64,000 nucleotides of DNA from JBQLZO01 sp052168315 (GCA_052168315.1 JBQLZO010000028.1:1-64000); one strand, 5' to 3'. Numbered from the stretch's first letter, positions 51,815 through 61,059 are shown. A program made the numbers and translations. Notes: generated by a model not told the origin, from the sequence alone.

Positions 51815-53746
51815 ATGCTCCGGCGCTCGCCGATCGTCTCAGGGCTGGAAGACCATCGCGCCGCCGAGCGTGCGCGGGTGGATCGTGTTGGCCTGCTGCT
51901 GGCGGCGCTGGCGACCGCGCTGCTCGGCGTGGTGCTGGCACGGGTGGTGATGCTGCAGTTCGCGCCGTCGGCGCGGCTGGTGGCCGCGGGCGGGCAGCAC
52001 ATCTCGACCGAACGGTTCGATGCGCCACGGGGTGACATCGTGGATCGGCGGGGTCGGATGATCGCGGGCTCGCGGGTGGGCGACCGGGTGTTCTTCGATC
52101 CCGTGATGTTCCCGGTGGATGCGGACCTGGGGCGGCGGATCGCGCTGATCGGCGAGGCGATCGGCGCGGACCCCGATGCGCTCGCGGCGCGGATGATGGA
52201 TGCGATCGGGCGATCGGTGGATGAGTTCCATCGGACGGGGCGGTTCGGGCGGTACACGCTGTTGTCCGATGCGCTGCCGGAGGAGCGTGCCGATGCGGTG
52301 CGGGCGCTGCAGATCCAGGGCGTGCACCTGGAGCCGATCCCGATCCGCGAGCGGATGGGCGATGACACGCTGGCATCGATCGTCGGGCGGCTCGGGGTGG
52401 ATGCGGAGCACACGCTGGGGTTCGAGCGGCGGTTCGAAGACCGGCTCGCGCCGCGGGCGGGCTCGATCGAGGTGATGCGTGATGGACGCCGCAGGACGAT
52501 GTGGGCGATGCGGGATGGGATCCATCCCGCATCGCCGGGCGCGCCGGTGCGCGCCTCGATCGATCTCCGGATCCAGCAGATCGCGCGGGAGGAACTGGCC
52601 CGGGCGGTGCGGGAGTGCGATGCGGCGGGCGGGCGGTGCGTGATCGTCGATCCGTCGACCGGCGAGGTTCTGGCGATGGTCGACATCGTCGAGCAGCGCG
52701 ACGACCTGGTCGCGTTCGACGCGAAGAACCCGGCGCATGTGAATCCAGCGTCCGGCCAGCGCCCGCGTTTCCGGATCATCCCGAGCGTGGGGGATCCCGA
52801 TCTGGATCCGGCGGTCCGCCGGAACCGGCTGGTGCACGACCAGTACGAGCCGGGCTCGATCTTCAAGCCGTTCGTGTGGGGTGCGGCCACGACCCGGCGG
52901 GTCGCGCGGTTGGACGAGATGTTCACGGTGAACTACGGCTCGTGGCGGACGGCGTATGGGCGCCCGATCCGGGATGTGGTCGACACGGCGAAGGAGCTTT
53001 CGTGGCGGAATGTGCTTGTGCGGTCTTCGAACATCGGCATGGCGCAGGCGGCGGCGCGGATGGACAAGCGTGAGCTGCGCCGGACGATCGAGGCATACGG
53101 ATTCGGCTCGCCGACGGGGATCGGCATCTCGGGCGAGCGATCGGGGATGGTGACGCCGGAGCGTCGGTGGAGCGACTACACGCAGACCTCGGTGTCGTTC
53201 GGGCAGGAGATCGCGGTGACACCGGTGCAGATGCTGCGGGCGTTCTGCGCGTTCGCGCGGTCGGGCGAGCAGGCGGGGACGCTGCCGGAGCTGACGCTGG
53301 TGGCCCGCGACGATACGGGCGTGCCGCCGGCGGAGTCGGAGCCGGTGCTCGACGCGTGGACGGTGTACCAGACGCGCGATGCGATGGGCGAGATCGCGGT
53401 CAATGTGCAGAGGCGGGCTCGCCAGCTTGATGCGGAGGAGCCGGCGTCGTTGTACACCTCGTTCGGGAAGACCGGCACCGCGCAGGTGGCCCGCCCGGGG
53501 ACGCGGGGATACTTCGAGCGTCAGTACATCTCGTCGTACATCTGCGCTGCGCCGATCGAGAACCCGCGGATCGCGCTGCTGATCACGATCGATGATCCCG
53601 GTCCGGACCGGATCGCGCGCGAGGCTCACTACGGCTCGGCGACGGCGGGCCCGGCGGCGCTGCGGACGATCGACCGGGTGCTGTCGTACCTCGGGGTTCC
53701 GCCGGATGTCGAGTCGGGCGGTGGGGGGCGTCTGGCGACGCGGTGA
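51815..53746 (+). CDS. ftsI: Penicillin-binding protein FtsI (septal transpeptidase)
   Basis: 643 residues. One N-terminal membrane helix (about 24-46), a dimerisation/pedestal domain (about 60-225) and a transpeptidase domain with Ser348-x-x-Lys351 (GSIFKPF), Ser404-Ser-Asn406 (RSSNIGMAQ) and Lys552-Thr-Gly (FGKTGTAQ). This is the class B PBP layout that crosslinks septal peptidoglycan. Position after rsmH and an ftsL-like gene fixes it as FtsI rather than PBP2. ATG 51815 is used; a TTG at 51797 overlaps the ftsL-like stop. The last 164 bases overlap a convergent membrane-protein gene. Confidence 0.92.
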   Translation: MLRRSPIVSGLEDHRAAERARVDRVGLLLAALATALLGVVLARVVMLQFAPSARLVAAGGQHISTERFDAPRGDIVDRRGRMIAGSRVGDRVFFDPVMFPVDADLGRRIALIGEAIGADPDALAARMMDAIGRSVDEFHRTGRFGRYTLLSDALPEERADAVRALQIQGVHLEPIPIRERMGDDTLASIVGRLGVDAEHTLGFERRFEDRLAPRAGSIEVMRDGRRRTMWAMRDGIHPASPGAPVRASIDLRIQQIAREELARAVRECDAAGGRCVIVDPSTGEVLAMVDIVEQRDDLVAFDAKNPAHVNPASGQRPRFRIIPSVGDPDLDPAVRRNRLVHDQYEPGSIFKPFVWGAATTRRVARLDEMFTVNYGSWRTAYGRPIRDVVDTAKELSWRNVLVRSSNIGMAQAAARMDKRELRRTIEAYGFGSPTGIGISGERSGMVTPERRWSDYTQTSVSFGQEIAVTPVQMLRAFCAFARSGEQAGTLPELTLVARDDTGVPPAESEPVLDAWTVYQTRDAMGEIAVNVQRRARQLDAEEPASLYTSFGKTGTAQVARPGTRGYFERQYISSYICAAPIENPRIALLITIDDPGPDRIAREAHYGSATAGPAALRTIDRVLSYLGVPPDVESGGGGRLATR

Positions 53747-54422
53747 TGCCCGGGGCGGTGAGGTCGACGCGCTGGAGCGCGAGCGCGGCGATGGCGCAGA
53801 GCAGCGCGAGCTGGCCCAGGAATTCGAGCGATTCTTCGAGATGGGTGGCGAGGCGGCTCCATCGCTCGATGTCTCGCGCGATCAGATCGTCGATGGCGTA
53901 GCCGGCGGCGAGCAGCGCGAATCCCGACGCGACCGTCACGGCGAATGCGCGGCGAGCGAGCAGAGCGCTGGGCCACGGGTAGCGAGCGAGCGCGAAGGGG
54001 AGGATCAGCAGCGCCCCCAGCGCGAGGAGGATCGTGCCCCAGGCGATCCGGGCAGAGATGGTCGCCGGAGAGGATGAGAGCCACCAGTCGAGCCTGAAGC
54101 GGACGGCGTGCGCGGGGTCGAGCCCGATGAGGTGGATGTTGTCGGGATTCAGCACGGCGTGCAGGTCGAGTTCGCGGAGCCCAGCGAGCGTGCTGATCGC
54201 CCCGAGCCAGAGCGCGAGCAGGAGCCCTCGGTTGGTCGGCTGGCGTGCTGTGGCGATGGTGGCGAGGGCGGCGCTGAGTGCCCAGAGATATGGCTGGACG
54301 GGCTCGAGGCCGGAGTCGGGCTCGGGCACCACGGATCGGAGTGCGATGTCGCTCGCGCGGATGGTGGCGAAGAGCAGCCCGATCGCGCCCGATGCGAGGG
54401 CGGAGCAAATCAGCCATCGCAT
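53583..54422 (-). CDS. Membrane protein of unknown function
   Basis: 279 residues with about six hydrophobic segments (start MRWLICSALASGAIGLLFATI; later YLWALSAALATIA, LLALWLGAIST, GTILLALGALLILPFALA, AFAVTVASGFALLAAGYAIDDL, FLGQLALLCAIAALAL). No family recognised. The last 60 residues are Pro/Arg/Ser-rich and are read antisense to the end of ftsI, so the true 3' end is conserved only if that overlap is real. ATG 54422 begins the first helix; a minus-strand TAGCAT at 54514-54519 is a candidate -10. Confidence 0.6.
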   Translation of the reverse strand: MRWLICSALASGAIGLLFATIRASDIALRSVVPEPDSGLEPVQPYLWALSAALATIATARQPTNRGLLLALWLGAISTLAGLRELDLHAVLNPDNIHLIGLDPAHAVRFRLDWWLSSSPATISARIAWGTILLALGALLILPFALARYPWPSALLARRAFAVTVASGFALLAAGYAIDDLIARDIERWSRLATHLEESLEFLGQLALLCAIAALALQRVDLTAPGITASPDAPHRPTRHPAEPRGTTAPGRSSAAPPGPPSPSRSEPRARSGPDRDHRS

Positions 54423-54954
54423 GATCGGGGATGGCGGCGCTTGCGAGCATGGAGCCTTTGGGCCCCTCGGGCGGCTGGATGATTGGATGGAGCGCTGGAC
54501 GGAGGGCACGCGGATGCTATCGGGCTTTGGCCGTCGCACGCATTGCGTGGAATTGGTGAGAACGCACCAGACCGGAAGCGTTCGAGCCGCGTGGCGCGGG
54601 CTCGTCGGCGTCTCGCGGGATGCGGTGCTGTGTGAAAATCGCCGCCCGATGGTGAGAGCGCGCGTCGCGGAGCGTTCGCAGGCCAACGGACGGCGATGAG
54701 GGTTTCGTCCGTGACAACACTACGGATTGTGGCGAGTGTTGCAAGTGGGATCGGTGTGAAATACAAGAAATCCACAGGTGAGCCATGATCGGGGCGTACG
54801 ACAGCCCTCGAACATGTGGTGCGGGAGCGGGGAATAGGGCGCATCGCCCCCGTCGAGGGCGGGGGATGGAGTGGGCGCACGCCGTGGGGGATCCGAATTT
54901 TGGAGCTGTGTTCATCGGTGTGCGATGCGGCGTCCGTTCCCTCGTGGCCGCTCG
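54423..54954. other. 532-base region, partly AT-rich
   Basis: No gene seen. 54700-54800 is relatively AT-rich and has CAACACT (54715-54721) and AGTGTTG (54735-54741), a perfect seven-base inverted repeat with a 13-base spacer, which could be an operator. Confidence 0.45.
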
Positions 54955-56529
54955 TCACCGGGCCGGCTCACCGCCCGGGTGCGCATCGAGCCCGTGCTCT
55001 TTCATCTTCTTCCACAGGGTGGTGCGGTTGATCGCGAGCTGGTCCGCGGTCGCCTGCCGGTTCCACTCGTTGGCGCGCAGGGCCTTGAGGAGGATTCGTC
55101 GCTCGGGGTCGCGGAGGGCTTCGGCGAGCGGAGTGGGATCCCACGGCGTTTCGAGGTCGGAGTCATGGTCTCCATCGCGGGTGAGCGGCTGGTGTTTGCG
55201 GGCGTGCGGGTCCGCGGTGACATAAGTGGGCAGGTCGTCGATCGTGAGGGTGGGTCGTGTGGCGAGCAGCACCGCGCGTTCGATGATGTTCTCGAGTTCG
55301 CGGACATTGCCGGGGAATTCGTACCTGCGGAGGGCGGCCATGGCGTCGGGGGTGAACTGGGTGACGATCTTGTCGTGTTCCCTGGCGTACTTCTCGATGA
55401 AGCGCTCGACGAGCACGGGCACATCGCTGGGGCGATCGCGGAGCGGGGGGAGCTCGATCTTGACGACATTGATGCGGTAGTACAGGTCCTGGCGGAACTC
55501 GCCACGAGCGACGAGCGGTTCGAGCGGCTGGTTGGTCGCGAGGAGCATGCGGACATCGACCTCGATGGTCTCGGTCGATCCGACGGGCTCGAAGCGTCGC
55601 TCCTGGAGGATGCGGAGGAGCTTGAGCTGCATCGCGGGCGAGGCGGAGTTGATCTCATCGATGAAGATGGTGCCGCCATCGGCGGCGAGGAACCGCCCGG
55701 GCTTGTCGGCGGCGGCGCCGGTGAAGGCTCCCTTGACGTGCCCGAAGAGTTCTGACTCGAGCAGCGTCTCCGGGATGGAGCCGCAGTGGATCTCGATGTA
55801 TGGGGCGTCGCGCCTGGGGCTGTGCCGGTGGATCGCCTTGGCGATCATGGACTTGCCGGTGCCGGATTCGCCGCAGATGAGCGCGGTGGCCTTGGTGGGC
55901 GCGACGGCCTCGATGATCTCGAACGCCTTGGACATCCTGGCGTCGTGCCCGACGATGTTCGAGAACGAGTGCCGCTCGTCGAGGGCGCGCCGGAGCTTGG
56001 TGTTGTCGGCGAGCAGCGCCTGCTGGCGGAGGGCGCGCTCGAGGGTGACGCGGAGCTCCGAATCGACGATGGGCTTGGACAGGTAGTCGAAGGCGCCCTT
56101 CCGGATGGACTCCACGGCGGCCTCGATGGTGCCGTACCCGGTCAGGAGGATCACAACGATGTCCGGGTGCTCGCTGCGGAGGCGTTCGAGCAGGTCGATG
56201 CCGGTCATTCCCGGGAGCGCGACATCGGCGATGACGAGGTTGAACTGCTCCGGGGTGCGCCGGGCGTCGGCGGGCGTGGCGCCGCGCTCGATGGTCTCGA
56301 CGGCTTCCTCACCGGTGTAGCAGACGGTGACGGCGTACCCATCGGCGCGGAGGAACTCTGCCAGGGACTCGCCGGCGATGGGGTCGGCGTCGGCGACGAG
56401 GAGCCGCGCCTTGGGCCTTGGGCGCTGGGAGGTCGCGTCGGGCTGGGTCGACGGCGCGGGTCCGTCGGTGCGACGGGCGTGTTGCGGCGCCGCATCGTCG
56501 GCGGACATGTTGTTGTTGCCCTGTTTCAT
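54955..56529 (-). CDS. NtrC-family sigma54-dependent response regulator
   Basis: 524 residues. Receiver domain (about 42-158) with phospho-accepting Asp102 in LVIADVALPGMTG. AAA+ domain (about 190-420) with Walker A GESGTGKS (220-227) and the sigma54-contact motif GAFTGA (268-273), then a Fis-type helix-turn-helix at the C-terminus (ATADQLAINRTTLWKKMKEHG). A complete enhancer-binding protein that drives sigma54 promoters when phosphorylated. No sensor kinase or clear sigma54 promoter lies nearby, so its targets are unknown. ATG 56529 has AAGGCGAGG upstream. Confidence 0.92.
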   Translation of the reverse strand: MKQGNNNMSADDAAPQHARRTDGPAPSTQPDATSQRPRPKARLLVADADPIAGESLAEFLRADGYAVTVCYTGEEAVETIERGATPADARRTPEQFNLVIADVALPGMTGIDLLERLRSEHPDIVVILLTGYGTIEAAVESIRKGAFDYLSKPIVDSELRVTLERALRQQALLADNTKLRRALDERHSFSNIVGHDARMSKAFEIIEAVAPTKATALICGESGTGKSMIAKAIHRHSPRRDAPYIEIHCGSIPETLLESELFGHVKGAFTGAAADKPGRFLAADGGTIFIDEINSASPAMQLKLLRILQERRFEPVGSTETIEVDVRMLLATNQPLEPLVARGEFRQDLYYRINVVKIELPPLRDRPSDVPVLVERFIEKYAREHDKIVTQFTPDAMAALRRYEFPGNVRELENIIERAVLLATRPTLTIDDLPTYVTADPHARKHQPLTRDGDHDSDLETPWDPTPLAEALRDPERRILLKALRANEWNRQATADQLAINRTTLWKKMKEHGLDAHPGGEPAR

Positions 56530-57110
56530 CGTTGCCTCGCCTTGGGTGCGCTGGGCGCGGTGGGAGGACACGGGTGCGTTGGTCGAGCGATGGATCACCG
56601 AGTGCATGGCGGGACTCCCGCGGGCGTGCGGTGGGCGCGGGCGCACCGGACGCACCGACAGCGTGGGCACGGCCGCCGGCACCCAGACAATGGGCGGGCG
56701 GGGCGTGTCCTTTCGCTGGAAAGGGCGATTGGTTGGAATCCCGGAGTCGCCGGTGCTTCCATGCGTGCCGGCGACTCAGGGCGAGTCGCGTCCTGACTGC
56801 GTTGACGGCGTGGCACATCCCTGCCAGCCGCTCTCCGTACCTCGCTCTCCGTGAAGCGGCCCACACTTCCGTGGGATGGGCCACCCGATGCTTGGGATCG
56901 ACACCCCAGGACCGGGACTGAAGGCGATGGCGAGAAAAATCAACACTTGCGGCGTTGCGGGGCGTCGACGGCGATGTGTGGGATCAACGGGGTGGTCCGG
57001 AAAGACCCTGTCCACCGTTCATCCACCGGCGGGGCGCATGGTGGGTGTGGATTGGGTTGTGTCCACACTCGGCGTTGTGGATCAGGAGTGGAGGGAGCGT
57101 GGGAGCGGGG
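56530..57110. other. 581-base region: hairpin and TCCACA cluster
   Basis: No gene seen. A perfect ten-base hairpin lies at 56744-56777 (14-base loop). Three nine-base elements with the TCCACA/TGTGGA core (57046-57054, 57060-57068, 57076-57084) lie within 40 bases, each about seven of nine to a DnaA box; two weaker ones (TGTCCACCG, CATCCACCG) lie just upstream. Confidence 0.45.
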
Positions 57111-57905
57111 TCAGTGAAGGATGAGGCGGAGGGCGGCGATCACGAGCACCACGAGGAAGATGCCACGGATGAGATTGACCGGGGCGCGGTGGGTCATCGA
57201 AGCTCCGAACCGAGCGCCCGCGACGGCTCCGAGCCCGAGCAGCGCGGCGAGGGTAAGCGCGTGGGTCGGGGATGCATTGTGGGTAGGGAGGGTTGCGACC
57301 TTGAAGGCCGCGCCAATGGCGGCGGTGAATCCCATGACCGCAGCGGAGGCCCCGATGGCCTGCCGGACGGGGACGCGGCAGAGCCACTGTGCGAGGGGGA
57401 CCGCGATCAGCCCGCCGCCGATGCCGAGGAGACCGGCGAAGAACCCCATGACGCCCCCGACGGTCCCGGCCCGAGGGACGGTGACGATTGGCAGCGGCTC
57501 GGCGTGCTGCGTCGGGCGCCGGAAGAACCGCCAGGCCTCGGTCCCGGCGATGAAGAGCATGAACAGCCCAAAGAGGCGTTTGAGTAATTCGGAAGACAGG
57601 AGATTTGAGACGGCGACGCCCACGAGTATGGCCACGAGGGTGGCCGGGAGCATGATCTTGAACAGGTCGGGGCGGATCGCGCCTTTGGCGCGGTGTTTGA
57701 GCGCTGCGGGGATGGCGATGATGACATTGACGCACATCGCGGCGGCCTGGAAGAGGTGCTGCGAGTGCCAGGACCGCCCGACTGTGAGGATGACGAGCGC
57801 GGGGACCATGACGACAGAGCCGCCGATCCCGAGCATGCCGCCGAGGATTCCCGCGGTCAGTCCGATGATCACCAGCAACACGATGTCAAGAGTGCCGAGT
57901 GGCAT
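57111..57905 (-). CDS. TauE/SafE-family sulfite/anion exporter
   Basis: 264 residues with about eight membrane helices in two repeats. The repeat motif is GILGGMLGIGGSVVMVPAL near the start and GVMGFFAGLLGIGGGLIAVPLA in the middle, the signature of TauE/SafE permeases that export sulfite or organosulfonates, or other anions. Substrate not decided. ATG 57905 is supported by TAGCCT six bases upstream on this strand. Upstream of it, a divergent promoter with an operator-like repeat faces the other way. Confidence 0.88.
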   Translation of the reverse strand: MPLGTLDIVLLVIIGLTAGILGGMLGIGGSVVMVPALVILTVGRSWHSQHLFQAAAMCVNVIIAIPAALKHRAKGAIRPDLFKIMLPATLVAILVGVAVSNLLSSELLKRLFGLFMLFIAGTEAWRFFRRPTQHAEPLPIVTVPRAGTVGGVMGFFAGLLGIGGGLIAVPLAQWLCRVPVRQAIGASAAVMGFTAAIGAAFKVATLPTHNASPTHALTLAALLGLGAVAGARFGASMTHRAPVNLIRGIFLVVLVIAALRLILH

Positions 57906-57911
57906 GGTGCG

Positions 57912-57917
57912 AGGCTA
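57912..57917 (-). promoter_or_regulatory. -10-like hexamer TAGCCT, leaderless start
   Basis: On the minus strand TAGCCT ends six bases before ATG 57905. Confidence 0.45.
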
Positions 57918-57975
57918 GCGGTGCGGAACCGCTTGCGGGGGGAGTTGGGGTTTCTGCGTGCGGAACGCGGTTTTG

Positions 57976-58004
57976 TTGGACATGGGTGCGAATGTCCGTA
58001 AAGT
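57976..58004 (+). promoter_or_regulatory. Promoter TTGGAC-N17-TAAAGT with operator-like inverted repeat
   Basis: -35 at 57976-57981 and -10 at 57999-58004. GGACAT (57978-57983) and ATGTCC (57992-57997) form a perfect six-base inverted repeat with an eight-base spacer covering the spacer region, the usual place for a repressor. Confidence 0.5.
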
Positions 58005-58610
58005 TTGAGGGATCGGTGGTGGGGAATATGTGGTTTGATGCCGCTCGGACCGGCGGAACGCTGGTTATCGGTAGCGTGGTTCGGGGGCGGCGGGCGTTTC
58101 GGTGGATCCGAATGCCGGTGGAATGAGCGGTTCAGAACCGGATGGCGGGCGTGGCCGGGATTCGGTCGGGTGGCTGGGGGTGGGATCCGGAGTCAGGAGG
58201 AGATGGGGGCGTTCATTGTGGCCGCAGAGGCGGCCGGGCGTTCCGGGTGTGCGATCCCCTGTTTCGGGGAATGCTCTCCCGTTGCATGTAGGGGCCTGCC
58301 GATAGACGATGCGGGTGGGTGGCTGCGGGGGCGTCGGGTGCAGGGGGGTGGGGTGAGCGGGGAGCGGGTGGGTCGCGGGCCTGTGCGGGCCGGCGTGGAT
58401 TGGTGTGGCGTGGTGCCGCGTGGGCAGGCCTGAAGTCGGGAGTGGATTCAGTCGCGTGTCGAAGCATGCATCGATGTTGGCTTGTGCGGTCGGTGGATCG
58501 CCCGCTGGGGTGCGGGGTCGGCGCGGGCTCGCGCCGGATGCCGGCGGGGTGATGCTGGGCTCGGAGCGCGACGGATCGGCGTGTCCGTCGGGGAACGCGG
58601 GAGGACGACG
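58005..58610 (+). other. 606-base region ahead of the ACT gene
   Basis: No convincing gene. AGGAGG near 58196 is followed too closely by an ATG to be a good start. Could be a long leader for the ACT-domain gene. Confidence 0.4.
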
Positions 58611-59099
58611 ATGAGCCAGAGCGCTCCACTTGAGCTTGCCTACGGATATGCGCCGCCGACGGTCACGCAGTTCAGCGTGTTCCTGGACAACCGGGTCGGT
58701 CGCCTTCTGGACCTGCTGAAGATCTTCGACAACCTGGATGACTGCATGGTGTGCGCGATCTCGGTGCACGAGGCCGCGGACCACGCGGTGGTTCGCATGA
58801 TCACGAACCATGCGAACCGGGCGAAGCGGGTGCTGAAGGAGAACGGATCGGCGTTCTCGGAGGGGAACATCCTGGTGGTCGAGCTGACGAACGACCACAC
58901 GGTTTCGAGCATGTGTCTTGTGCTGCTGGGTGCGGAGCTGAACATCCGCTTCGCGTACCCGGTGCTGCTGCGTCCGAACGGGACGCCGACGATCGCGATC
59001 TCGGTCGACGATCTGACGCTGGCGGGCCAGATCCTGCGCCGGAAGGGGTTCCGTCTGCTCGGCGAGGCGGACCTGCCGCGCTGCCCGACGCACGGGTGA
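58611..59099 (+). CDS. Tandem ACT-domain protein
   Basis: 162 residues, two ACT-like halves: QFSVFLDNRVGRLLDLLKIFDNLDDCMVCAISVHEAADHAVVRMI (about 21-65), then VVELTNDHTVSSMCLVLLGAELNIRFAYPVLLRP and AISVDDLTLAGQILRRKGFRLL (about 92-150). Planctomycete relatives are often labelled acetolactate synthase small subunit, but no partner enzyme is nearby and there is no catalytic domain; an amino-acid-sensing regulator is a fair reading. ATG 58611 has GGGAGG six bases upstream. Confidence 0.8.
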   Translation: MSQSAPLELAYGYAPPTVTQFSVFLDNRVGRLLDLLKIFDNLDDCMVCAISVHEAADHAVVRMITNHANRAKRVLKENGSAFSEGNILVVELTNDHTVSSMCLVLLGAELNIRFAYPVLLRPNGTPTIAISVDDLTLAGQILRRKGFRLLGEADLPRCPTHG

Positions 59100-59161
59100 G
59101 TTCGCGGCGTCCGTTCTTGCCGATGGCGGCGCGTCTGGGCGCTTACGCGTCCAAACTTGCG

Positions 59162-59190
59162 TTGCACCAGATGGTTGAATGTGTTATAAG
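59162..59190 (+). promoter_or_regulatory. Promoter TTGCAC-N17-TATAAG
   Basis: -35 at 59162-59167, -10 at 59185-59190 (five of six to consensus). Predicted start near 59197, a leader of about 78 bases to ATG 59275. Confidence 0.6.
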
Positions 59191-59274
59191 TGATCGGCAT
59201 GCGGGTGCCATGACGCGGCCGCTGCGTTCGATCGTGATGTGAAGGATCGAAGCGCTGAGCGAAAGGTCATGGCG

Positions 59275-61059
59275 ATGTCGAGTGCCCTTTGTGTTTTCGA
59301 GGATCTTTCCCGTAAGGTCGTGGCTGGGGCTCTCCTGAGCGTCGCCGGCGCACTGGTTGCGTGCGGGACGAGCCGGCAGGATCAGCTCGAGGCGGTGGCA
59401 CGCGACTGGTGCATGACCATCCGGGCGAGCCAGGTGATCCCGGTGTATCCACTGACGGAGGACATCCAGCCGGGCGATGTGTTCCTGGTGCAGACGACGG
59501 TGGACAGGCAGCAGCAGGTCTACCGTCGGCGAGGGTTCCTGCCACTGGACAACCACATCGCGCGCATTTCACCGGGCGGTTACGAGGAGTTCTACAAGAA
59601 CACATTCCTGAAGCCAGGTGCGCAGCCGGTGCCAACGATGCCGCGGCATCTGCAACGGAAGGCCGACGGGACGAGCAACTGGGAGGAAGGACCGCGTGCG
59701 GGGTTTCCTTCGTACTCGTTCTCGACATCGCGGGGCGCGGGCCTGAGCATGGCGGTTCCGATCAGCGGCATCCCGATAGGCCTGAGCCTGCTTGGCTCGC
59801 AATCGGCCAACGGATCTGTGACGATCGAGGGGGCGCGGACCATTGGGCTGGATGTGGTCTCGCTGCACGAGGATGTGGAATGCTGGGCGCGAGACAATCG
59901 GGCATTCTTAAGTCAATTCGCGCCGAGGGATGGTTCGTCTCGGGGGGTGGCCGGATACGGGCGGCCGCCCGCGACGAATTACATCCGTGTGATATCGAGG
60001 GTGTACCTGACAGGCGCTGTGGACATTGCGCTGAGCGACGCGCGGTCGTTCGGCGGCGGCGGGGACGCGGGGCTGGCGCGGCCGGTGGACCTGCTCGTGC
60101 CTTCCACTCCAACGAGCCTGGACGATCGCGCGGCCGGGCTTGCGAACTATCGGTCGGCGATCGCATCGACAAACGCGATGCTGGCGGGGGCGGGCACGCC
60201 GGTCCGCCGGTCGGGATCGAATGCGGGCTTGAGCGCCGCGGAGGTGCGAGCGAAGACGGAGGAGGAGCAGCTGGCGCTGGCGGAAGAGCGCGCCCGGCGG
60301 GCGACGGTGCTCGAGGAGTCTCAGACGGCATTCAACAACGCGAACACTGCGGCGGGGCCGGCTCTCAAGCTGGTCAAGACAAAGGAGAGCGAGGTCGCCG
60401 CGGCGGAGCAGACGTTGGCGGACGCGCGGGCGGTGGCGGCGGCGACGGTAGGGCTGCCGCCAGAGGCTCCGGAGCGGGTGGCGGCGCTGAAGGCGGTGGC
60501 CGAAGCGGAGGCCGCGCTGGGCGCGAGGCGTCAGGAGCTGGAGACGGCACGACAGGATCCGAAGATCACTGAGCGGGCGCAGGCGCTTGGGCGGCTCGAG
60601 GTTGCCAAGCTCGGAGTGGATGAGCTGACGCGGCTGGCACCGGGAGGGAGCGTACGGGTGGCGGCCGCGTCGTCGCGGTTTATCGCGCTGAAGCAGGAGT
60701 TCGATCCACCGCTGGTGATCGGGTACCTGGCGTTCGATCTGGAGATTCTGGAGGGCGGTGCGCTGGGGCCGCCGATTCCCACGCACGCGCGCCTGGATCG
60801 TGAATCGGAGCGGGCGCTGAACCCGCCGCTGCCCGCGGATCGCATGGTCCAAACCAACCCCACGCCGGAGGCGACAGCGCGACGGGCGGCGATCCGCGAG
60901 TGGACGAGCCAGAACCCGTCGAACCAACAGCGCGCGGACGCGGAACGAAAGCGGCTGTTCCCGGAACGCGCATCGATGCCGTACAGCCCGTGGCTGCAGA
61001 GCGCTGGGGTCGACGACCTGCGCTGCCTGATGGAGGCGTTGAAAATCGGGTTGTCGTGA
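59275..61059 (+). CDS. Large lipoprotein with coiled coil, unknown function
   Basis: 594 residues. Signal peptide with lipobox VAC-G near residue 30, so probably lipidated. A globular part (about 35-290), then a long helical Ala/Glu/Arg-rich coiled coil (about 320-460), then a Pro-rich C-terminal domain. No family recognised. Base use is slightly less GC-rich than its neighbours, with its own strong promoter, so recent arrival or high expression are both possible. ATG 59275 is chosen for AAAGG eight bases upstream; ATG 59269 is adjacent. Confidence 0.65.
   Translation: MSSALCVFEDLSRKVVAGALLSVAGALVACGTSRQDQLEAVARDWCMTIRASQVIPVYPLTEDIQPGDVFLVQTTVDRQQQVYRRRGFLPLDNHIARISPGGYEEFYKNTFLKPGAQPVPTMPRHLQRKADGTSNWEEGPRAGFPSYSFSTSRGAGLSMAVPISGIPIGLSLLGSQSANGSVTIEGARTIGLDVVSLHEDVECWARDNRAFLSQFAPRDGSSRGVAGYGRPPATNYIRVISRVYLTGAVDIALSDARSFGGGGDAGLARPVDLLVPSTPTSLDDRAAGLANYRSAIASTNAMLAGAGTPVRRSGSNAGLSAAEVRAKTEEEQLALAEERARRATVLEESQTAFNNANTAAGPALKLVKTKESEVAAAEQTLADARAVAAATVGLPPEAPERVAALKAVAEAEAALGARRQELETARQDPKITERAQALGRLEVAKLGVDELTRLAPGGSVRVAAASSRFIALKQEFDPPLVIGYLAFDLEILEGGALGPPIPTHARLDRESERALNPPLPADRMVQTNPTPEATARRAAIREWTSQNPSNQQRADAERKRLFPERASMPYSPWLQSAGVDDLRCLMEALKIGLS

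Noticed and set aside
56810..56830. Possible sigma54 promoter (TGGCAC then TGCC)
   Set aside because: The GG-to-GC distance is one base short of the required spacing and no gene follows on that strand.
56530..57110. Chromosome replication origin
   Set aside because: Only TCCACA-core elements are present; no dnaA, dnaN or AT-rich unwinding stretch is nearby.
58203..58433. Possible small gene after AGGAGG near 58196
   Set aside because: The ribosome site is only two bases from the ATG, and the translation is Gly/Arg/Cys-rich without protein-like character.
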